5,914 nucleotides of DNA from an uncultured Sphingomonas sp. Lineage in GTDB: Bacteria > Pseudomonadota > Alphaproteobacteria > Sphingomonadales > Sphingomonadaceae. Each line of letters opens with the position of its first letter. Positions within the stretch are counted from its first letter, which is position 1. Both the position numbers and the translations under genes were made by a program. The stretch spans positions 1 through 5,914 of the forward strand of contig CAMPIY010000114.1 of NCBI GenBank assembly GCA_946886645.1, in the 5' to 3' direction. Positions 1-4,037 of the stretch are shown here, piece by piece. Under the pieces are notes generated by a model that saw only the letters and a program-made list of their open reading frames with translations, was not told where the DNA came from and did not search any database.

Positions 1-540
1 GTGAACGGCAATCCGGTCGAGCCGACGCCATTCATCACCAACCCCGCCGGCTTTACCATCCATTCGGCGGTTCACATGGCGCGCGAGGACGCCCATGCCG
101 TGATGCACCTCCACACGCCCGCCGGGCAGGCGGTGAGCGCGCATGAGGATGGCCTGTTACCGCTCACCCAGACGGCGATGCTGGTGCGGTCCGATCTGGC
201 CTTCCACGATTATGAGGGCGTCGCCACCGATTTGGAGGAGCGCGAGCGAATCGTCGCCGACCTCGGCGACAAGGCCGGGATGCTGCTGAGGAACCACGGC
301 ACGCTCGCTGTGGGCGGCAATGTCGGCGAATGTTTCATCAAGCTCTATTTCATCGAGCGGGCGTGCCAAGCGCAGATCATGGCGCTCACCGCCGGCGACA
401 AGGTCAACAACCCGCCGCAGGGCACGCCGGAGCTCGCCGCCGAGCAAGGCATGGCCGGCCTCAAGCTCGCCGCCAACCTGCTCGCCTGGCCCGCGCTGCT
501 ACGCAAAGCCCACCGCCTCGACCCCAGCTTCGCGACCTAA
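1..540 (+). CDS. Class II aldolase/adducin family protein, C-terminal part (5' end outside window)
   Basis: The frame is open from the first base, and the visible 179 residues are the C-terminal two thirds or so of a class II aldolase/adducin fold. The initial GTG is very probably an internal valine, because the usual N-terminal part of the fold is absent. The expected metal-ligand histidines are present: H36 and H38 in MHLHTPAG and H99 in LLRNHGTL, matching the H-x-H plus distal His of L-fuculose-1-phosphate aldolase. The catalytic glutamate of that enzyme (E73, 19 residues before the first ligand) aligns with G17 in NPAGFTIH. This variant is typical of the adducin-like branch, so true aldolase activity is doubtful and the substrate is unknown. 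A cytosolic, metal-binding oligomer is expected. Its TAA stop overlaps the stop of the convergent gene. Family assignment is secure; function is not. Confidence 0.9.
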   Translation: MNGNPVEPTPFITNPAGFTIHSAVHMAREDAHAVMHLHTPAGQAVSAHEDGLLPLTQTAMLVRSDLAFHDYEGVATDLEERERIVADLGDKAGMLLRNHGTLAVGGNVGECFIKLYFIERACQAQIMALTAGDKVNNPPQGTPELAAEQGMAGLKLAANLLAWPALLRKAHRLDPSFAT

Positions 541-1259
541 GCCGGAAGCTTGTCGATCTCGATCCATAAGGCATCGGCAAGGGCGACCAGCTGATCTTTC
601 TCGTCATGAATCGCCGTCGCCGAGCGATGCTTTCGGCCTTCGCGTTCCCGCTCCCAGGCGGTGACGCGCAGCCTCTCGCCGGGCAGTACGCGCCGCTCGA
701 TCCGCGCAGCCAGCTTCGCCAGCAGCGCCAGCGGCCGTGGCTCGCCAAGCCCGAAATAGCTGGGGCAATCGAGCGCCGCCCAGATGAAGCGCTCGTCGAC
801 ATGGCCGTCTTCGCCAGCGAATTCCTCGTCCGGCGTCCATTCAGCGACCGCCACATCCCGATGCGGACTTTCCCCGGCATAAATACACAAACCATCGCCA
901 GGCGTGCGCTCGGTCCCGCATACAAAGCAGCCGGGAATCGGGTGACCGTCACTTCCCGGGAAGGCGAGCGCTGCAGCCTCCAATTCGGCCTCGTCGGGCG
1001 GAACGGGAACGTCGAGATCGATACCCTCGTGCAGCGGCCGGCCGCGCGCATAGACAGCCTCTGCATCGGAGAGCGTCACCTCCGAATCGTCGCGGCGGCG
1101 ATGGAGCGGCGTCTCCAGCGGGATCGGCGCGAGCAACCTCACTTCCGCCGGCCCGCCGATCCATTCGGCGACTAGGCCGCAGACATAACCGCCATTGCCC
1201 GAGGTTGGCGGACCGCGGAAGCGGCGCGGGATATGCACCTCGTCGGACTGGCCGGTCAT
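537..1259 (-). CDS. Hotdog-fold protein, probable acyl-CoA thioesterase-like, function unassigned
   Basis: This 240-residue protein has no signal peptide or membrane segment. Residues 14-35 (RGPPTSGNGGYVCGLVAEW) resemble the N-terminal strand and central helix of a hotdog domain. Residues 108-124 carry a cysteine motif (IPGCFVCGTERTPGDGL) that recurs in hotdog proteins linked to the PaaI/thioesterase group. A second segment, VDERFIWAALDCPSYF (154-169), looks like another hotdog helix, and the C-terminal strands end in AIHDEKDQLVALADALWIEI. The layout suggests a double-hotdog protein. Hydrolysis of acyl-CoA or another thioester is inferred from the fold, and no catalytic residue can be named with confidence. 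C111 and C114 could bind metal or be purely structural. The ATG at 1259 is the only start consistent with the N-terminal motif, though its Shine-Dalgarno is weak. It lies convergent to the aldolase-like gene and divergent from the tRNA. Confidence 0.8.
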   Translation of the reverse strand: MTGQSDEVHIPRRFRGPPTSGNGGYVCGLVAEWIGGPAEVRLLAPIPLETPLHRRRDDSEVTLSDAEAVYARGRPLHEGIDLDVPVPPDEAELEAAALAFPGSDGHPIPGCFVCGTERTPGDGLCIYAGESPHRDVAVAEWTPDEEFAGEDGHVDERFIWAALDCPSYFGLGEPRPLALLAKLAARIERRVLPGERLRVTAWEREREGRKHRSATAIHDEKDQLVALADALWIEIDKLPA

Positions 1260-1275
1260 GTGCCCGCTTTACGCC

Positions 1276-1300
1276 CCGCATTGGACGCCCGCAAATGCGG
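1276..1300. repeat. Short perfect inverted repeat upstream of tRNA-Pro
   Basis: The arms CCGCATT (1276-1282) and AATGCGG (1294-1300) are perfect reverse complements around an 11-nt centre. The element lies between the divergent start of the hotdog gene (1259) and the tRNA (1373), where promoters for both should sit. It could be an operator-like site or chance in GC-rich sequence. No regulator can be named. Confidence 0.35.
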
Positions 1301-1310
1301 TGCTTGCTTA
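1281..1310 (+). promoter_or_regulatory. Weak candidate sigma-70-type promoter for tRNA-Pro
   Basis: TTGGAC (1281-1286) is a good -35 match. Eighteen bases downstream is TGCTTA (1305-1310), a poor -10 match. Transcription would start about 55 nt before the mature tRNA, leaving a leader that contains the 1347-1371 hairpin. The -35 overlaps the inverted repeat at 1276-1300. It is offered as the best match in the gap only. Confidence 0.25.
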
Positions 1311-1346
1311 TCCCCACCTGCCCCGCTAGGGAGCGCGAACCCTGCT

Positions 1347-1371
1347 CCGGGCCTTCGGTCCGGAAGCCCGG
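1347..1371 (+). other. Stable hairpin in the 5' leader of tRNA-Pro
   Basis: CCGGG (1347-1351) pairs with CCCGG (1367-1371), and CTTC (1353-1356) pairs with GAAG (1363-1366). C1352 is bulged and the loop is GGTCCG. The stem ends one nucleotide (T1372) before the first base of the mature tRNA, so in the precursor it could stack next to the acceptor stem at the RNase P site. There is no T-tract after it on either strand, so it is not a typical intrinsic terminator. The structure is seen directly; any role in processing is inference. Confidence 0.5.
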
Positions 1372-1372
1372 T

Positions 1373-1449
1373 CGGGGAGTAGCTCAGCCTGGTAGAGCAC
1401 TGTCTTCGGGAGGCAGGGGCCGGAGGTTCGAATCCTCTCTCCCCGACCA
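1373..1449 (+). tRNA. tRNA-Pro (anticodon CGG)
   Basis: This is a complete 77-nt cloverleaf. The acceptor stem CGGGGAG/CTCCCCG is fully paired and starts with C1-G72, as expected of bacterial tRNA-Pro. The D stem GCTC/GAGC, the anticodon stem CTGTC/GGCAG (one G-U pair) and a 5-nt variable loop follow. The T stem GGAGG/CCTCT closes the TTCGAAT loop. The anticodon loop TTCGGGA places CGG at 1407-1409, which reads CCG proline codons, the kind favoured in this GC-rich coding DNA. Discriminator A73 and an encoded CCA (1447-1449) complete the gene. It is transcribed convergently with fprA, whose stop lies two bases downstream. No second copy of its 3' end or integrase gene is visible, so nothing suggests an occupied attachment site. 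Confidence 0.97.
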
Positions 1450-1451
1450 TT

Positions 1452-2762
1452 TTACCTGTTTAGTATTTTCAGCCAGTCGCCGTGGCGGACGAACTTCTCC
1501 CGCGGCGATCCTGGCCGTGCGGCGGCGACTTCCGCCGCCTCGATGGCCCGCCAATCGTCGAAGCTGGTGGCATCCACGCCGCGGTTCCCAAGCAAGGCGC
1601 CCAATCCCTCGCCGCCCCGTTTTTCGCCGTCCGAGCCGGGAGGCATCGCTGCCGCGACCTGTTCGGCCACCTCATATCCGTCCGGCCGGTTCGTGCCGAT
1701 GGTGCCGGTGGGACCGCGCCTTGCCCAGCCGACCGCATACAGGCCATCGGCGATGCGCCCCTGATCGTTGGCGAAGCGGCCTCCGCGCTCGTCATATGGC
1801 ACGCCTTCCATCCGCGGCGTCTGATAGCCGATGCTGGTGACAATCAGGCTGGCCGGGACTTCGTAGGTTTCGCCGGTGCCTTTTGCCCCGCCCGACTCGT
1901 CGAGGATGGTCCGCTCGACGATCAGGCGTTCGGCCCTGCCCTCTCCCTCGATCCGCAGGGGCTTGGCGAAGAAGTCGAAAACGATCCGCTTCCGCTTCGA
2001 CGAATCCGGTCCCGAGGACGCGAAATCGCGAAGAATGGTGATCGACTTGCGCTGACCGGGTTCCAGCGCCTCGTCCGCTTCCACAGGCGGAAAATCTGCC
2101 GCATCGACGGCCGGAGTCGATGCGTCGAGATGACCGAGCTCCCCCAGCTCCTTGGGCGTCATCGAAATCTGGTGCGGGCCGCGGCGGCCGAGGATGGTGA
2201 CGGTTTCGATCGACGCCTTTTCCAGCGCTTCGAGCGCATGGCCGACGATGTCCGAACCTTCGAACTCGTGGGTGTTTTTCGACAGGATCCGGGCGCAGTC
2301 GAGCGCGACATTGCCGTTTCCGATCACCGCCGCGTGCGTGCCCCCCAGCGGCGGCTCAAGGTCCGCGAAGTCGGGATGGCCATTGTACCAACCGACGAAC
2401 TCCGCCGAACCGACGACCCCGGGCAATTCTTCTCCGGGGATGCCGAGCTTGCGATCGTGCGGCGCGCCGATGGCGAGGATCACTGCATCGTAAAGCTCCG
2501 TCAGCTCCCCGACGGAAACGTCACGACCGACGTTCACATTGCCGACAAAGCGCACGCTGCTTTCGCCCGCGACCTGGTCGTACCGCTTCGACACGGCTTT
2601 CAATGACTGGTGATCGGGCGCGACCCCGAAGCGGATCAGGCCGTAGGGCACCGGATAGCGGTCGATGATGTCGATCCTAGCGGCATCGCCATAGGCTTTG
2701 ACCAGCGCCTCGGCGGTATAAAAGCCCGCCGGCCCCGAACCCACCACCGCGAAATGCCGCAT
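1452..2762 (-). CDS. fprA: Ferredoxin--NADP+ reductase, FprA/adrenodoxin reductase type
   Basis: This 436-residue flavoenzyme transfers electrons between NADPH and ferredoxins in the cytosol, and is close in length to mycobacterial FprA. The N-terminal FAD Rossmann motif is VVGSGPAG (6-13), followed by the family stretch YPVPYGLIRFGVAPDH (36-51). NADP binding is shown by VIGNGNVALDCARIL (146-160) and by GRRGP (192-196), whose paired arginines R193/R194 match those that bind the 2'-phosphate in adrenodoxin reductase. A second FAD motif, GWARRGPTGTIGTN (345-358), closes the cofactor site, and the C-terminal WRAIEAAE/RPGSPREKFV region is intact. The ATG at 2762 directly precedes the FAD strand and has a GGGGAG Shine-Dalgarno. 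No ferredoxin or P450 gene lies alongside, so the partner is unknown. Upstream on the same strand is the PHA-system gene, separated by paired REP-like hairpins. No frameshift or missing motif is seen. Confidence 0.95.
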   Translation of the reverse strand: MRHFAVVGSGPAGFYTAEALVKAYGDAARIDIIDRYPVPYGLIRFGVAPDHQSLKAVSKRYDQVAGESSVRFVGNVNVGRDVSVGELTELYDAVILAIGAPHDRKLGIPGEELPGVVGSAEFVGWYNGHPDFADLEPPLGGTHAAVIGNGNVALDCARILSKNTHEFEGSDIVGHALEALEKASIETVTILGRRGPHQISMTPKELGELGHLDASTPAVDAADFPPVEADEALEPGQRKSITILRDFASSGPDSSKRKRIVFDFFAKPLRIEGEGRAERLIVERTILDESGGAKGTGETYEVPASLIVTSIGYQTPRMEGVPYDERGGRFANDQGRIADGLYAVGWARRGPTGTIGTNRPDGYEVAEQVAAAMPPGSDGEKRGGEGLGALLGNRGVDATSFDDWRAIEAAEVAAARPGSPREKFVRHGDWLKILNR

Positions 2763-2767
2763 ACCGA

Positions 2768-2773
2768 CTCCCC
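2768..2773 (-). promoter_or_regulatory. Ribosome binding site of fprA
   Basis: On the minus strand GGGGAG lies five bases (TCGGT) before the ATG at 2762. It is a good purine-rich Shine-Dalgarno and supports this start. It begins only a few bases after the REP-like hairpin at 2778-2805, so folding there could affect ribosome access. Confidence 0.65.
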
Positions 2774-2777
2774 CCGC

Positions 2778-2805
2778 TCGGGGACTGCCTATTGGCTGTC
2801 CCCGA
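2778..2805. repeat. REP-like palindrome, copy 1 (one stem mismatch)
   Basis: The stem arms are TCGGGGACTGCC (2778-2789) and GGCTGTCCCCGA (2794-2805), paired everywhere except one T-T mismatch, with a TATT loop (2790-2793). Changing one T to A would restore a perfect stem, so this looks like a slightly decayed copy of the same family as the hairpin at 2824-2849, in inverted orientation. It sits in the untranslated region just upstream of fprA. REP-type elements with a GGGGACAG core are familiar from proteobacteria; naming it as a REP is recognition, not a search result. Confidence 0.75.
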
Positions 2806-2823
2806 CGGACACTGGCGCAGAAA

Positions 2824-2849
2824 TAGGGACAGTCAATAGACTGTCCCTA
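2824..2849. repeat. REP-like palindrome, copy 2, containing the stop codon of the PHA-system gene
   Basis: TAGGGACAGTC (2824-2834) and GACTGTCCCTA (2839-2849) form a perfect 11-bp stem around an AATA loop. Reversed, its sequence closely matches copy 1 (GGGAC..C-TATT-G.CTGTCCC), so the two are an inverted pair separated by 18 bases (2806-2823). The last three bases are the stop codon of the upstream minus-strand gene. On that strand the stem is followed by ATTTCTG, a short T-run, so it could act as a weak terminator or 3'-end stabiliser for that mRNA. Confidence 0.8.
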
Positions 2850-3164
2850 GCGCTTGTCCTCAAGCAGCAAGTCGCTGCCCTTCGCTTTCAGCATCGCCTC
2901 GATCGGCGCAGCGAACAGCGACAGCATGCCGGGAAGCTGGATTCGGCAATGGACCTTGGTGTCCTCGACATCGATCTGCGCTTCGACCGATTGGCCCATC
3001 GCATGGACGTTGAGGTTGAGCCGGTCGCCAACCCAGTCCGAATCGACATGAGTCGCCCCGCCCGGAATATGATCCTTCAGCTTGTGGATGTTGGTCGCGA
3101 GCCTCCGGCGCGCCTCGTCGCGGCCAAGCTTGTGCGGAAGGTCGACGTCGATCGGTCTTTGCAT
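2847..3164 (-). CDS. Polyhydroxyalkanoic acid system family protein (PHA_gran_rgn-like)
   Basis: This small 105-residue protein begins MQRPIDVDLPHKLGRDEARRR. The LPHKLG segment with its following basic helix, then alternating strands (DRLNLNVHAMGQSVEAQIDVED, 47-68) and KVHCRIQLPGMLSLFAAPIEAML (70-92), match the family annotated as PHA granule/system proteins in sphingomonads and other proteobacteria. Its biochemical role is poorly defined; association with storage granules is family naming only, and no phaC or phasin gene is nearby. There is no signal peptide. The frame extends upstream to 3281, but the added residues are unlike the family and would overlap the divergent gene. M at 3164 is therefore chosen, although no clear Shine-Dalgarno precedes it; M at 3218 is the alternative. 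The stop lies inside a REP-like hairpin, and fprA follows 84 nt downstream. Confidence 0.82.
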   Translation of the reverse strand: MQRPIDVDLPHKLGRDEARRRLATNIHKLKDHIPGGATHVDSDWVGDRLNLNVHAMGQSVEAQIDVEDTKVHCRIQLPGMLSLFAAPIEAMLKAKGSDLLLEDKR

Positions 3165-3224
3165 GAAGGCTGAAATGCGGTCGTCGCCGTTGCTTTTCAA
3201 TGCCGCTCGGGTTTTCATGCGGGG

Positions 3225-3980
3225 ATGATGCGTTGGCTCGCCTTGCTGCTGATCGCGCTGCCCTGCCCCGCCATGGCGCAATGGGTTTTCAATCCGGCGG
3301 CCTCCTACATCACCGCCGGACAGGACGAGCCGGGCTATCGCGCCTGGATGGCCCGGGCCAGTTGGCGGCCGGTCTATGTGAAGGCGTTCAACGACTATCT
3401 GGTCAGCAATGGCGTCGGCGGAGTCGCGCCGACCTGGCAGCTGCTCCGCACCGCCACTGACTGGAGCAAGTGCGGGGCCGAGCCGTTCGAGGTGCCGCCG
3501 GTCAATTCATGGCCGAATATCGTCGCGGCGCTGCGTTATGTCGGCGCCTATGTCGAACCGGTGATCGGGCCGGTGGAGATCGTGTCGGTCTATCGCAACG
3601 ACCGTCTCAACGCCTGCGCCGGAGGCGCGCGGGAAAGCACGCATCGGACGATGGGGGCGGTCGACATGGTGCCGCTGCGCGCGATCACCCGCGAGGAGTT
3701 GATGACCAGCCTCTGCCGCATCCACCTTGGCAGCGGCTCCCGCAACAGCATCGGACTCGGTTTCTACAAGGGCCTGCGCTTCCACATCGACGCGCGCAAA
3801 TTCCGCGAATGGGGCACCGCCGGCGCCGCAGGCGGTTGGGGCTGCACGGCCGTGCTCGCCGAAGGCGCCGCGTCCAACGGTGCCGGGCCCAGGCCGGTCG
3901 CGGCCGTGCCCGCGCCGCCGCCATTCCCCGCCAAGATCATCTATCCGCCCGAAGCCGATCCGCTGGCTCCGAATCAATGA
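3225..3980 (+). CDS. Secreted peptidase M15A-like (D-Ala-D-Ala carboxypeptidase family) metallohydrolase
   Basis: This 251-residue protein starts with a Sec signal peptide (MMRWLALLLIALPCPAMA, likely cleaved after A18), so it should act in the periplasm. The core carries the M15 zinc signature: S138-x-H140-x(3)-G144-x-x-D147 in STHRTMGAVD, preceded by SVYRNDRLNACAGGA (121-135). H187 in RFHID is a third ligand candidate. These fit zinc peptidases that cleave D-Ala-containing cell-wall peptides, but the true substrate is unknown. Cysteines C83, C131, C164 and C207 could form two disulfides after export. The C-terminal tail from about residue 215 is Ala/Pro-rich and probably unstructured. Starts at 3225 or 3228 both preserve the signal peptide, and GGGG directly before them fits the second slightly better. 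The gene is divergent from the PHA-system gene and 57 nt ahead of clpB, which has its own promoter candidate. Confidence 0.87.
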   Translation: MMRWLALLLIALPCPAMAQWVFNPAASYITAGQDEPGYRAWMARASWRPVYVKAFNDYLVSNGVGGVAPTWQLLRTATDWSKCGAEPFEVPPVNSWPNIVAALRYVGAYVEPVIGPVEIVSVYRNDRLNACAGGARESTHRTMGAVDMVPLRAITREELMTSLCRIHLGSGSRNSIGLGFYKGLRFHIDARKFREWGTAGAAGGWGCTAVLAEGAASNGAGPRPVAAVPAPPPFPAKIIYPPEADPLAPNQ

Positions 3981-3985
3981 CCGGA

Positions 3986-4015
3986 CTTGTGTTGCTACGC
4001 TAACACACCACATCC
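3986..4015 (+). promoter_or_regulatory. Candidate heat-shock (RpoH/sigma-32) promoter of clpB
   Basis: CTTGTGT (3986-3992) keeps the CTTG core of the sigma-32 -35 element. After 15 bases, CCACATCC (4008-4015) resembles the -10 element CCCCATNT. Spacing is within the known range (E. coli consensus CTTGAAA-N11-16-CCCCATNT). A start near 4020 would leave a short leader ending in the clpB ribosome site. ClpB genes are classically under heat-shock sigma control, which supports the call. The two mismatches and short gap keep it tentative. Confidence 0.5.
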
Positions 4016-4026
4016 TCCCCAAACCT

Positions 4027-4031
4027 AGGGG
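4027..4031 (+). promoter_or_regulatory. Ribosome binding site of clpB
   Basis: AGGGG lies six bases before the ATG at 4038. It fixes that ATG as the start, in agreement with the canonical ClpB N terminus that follows. Confidence 0.7.
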
Positions 4032-4037
4032 TAAAGC

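Noticed and set aside
606..1175. A 189-codon plus-strand frame opposite the hotdog gene
   Set aside because: The minus-strand frame has the motif-bearing protein; this one shows no domain and ends without a neighbour-compatible start signal.
1373..1449. tRNA-Pro as an attachment site of an integrated element
   Set aside because: No repeat of the tRNA 3' end, integrase or foreign-looking genes are seen, and a housekeeping gene abuts the tRNA directly.
1482..2606. A 374-codon open frame on the plus strand inside fprA
   Set aside because: It is antisense to fprA, whose FAD and NADP motifs are intact throughout. Composition and lack of motifs mark it as a shadow.
2824..2849. The perfect palindrome as a strong intrinsic terminator
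   Set aside because: Neither strand has a solid run of T after the stem; only ATTTCTG follows on the minus strand. Its relation to the second palindrome fits a repeat better, though weak termination remains possible.
3165..3281. An N-terminal extension of the PHA-system protein to the upstream ATG at 3281
   Set aside because: The extra residues are low-quality (Q/H/R-rich), unlike the family, and would overlap the signal-peptide region of the divergent gene. The family-like sequence begins at MQRPI.
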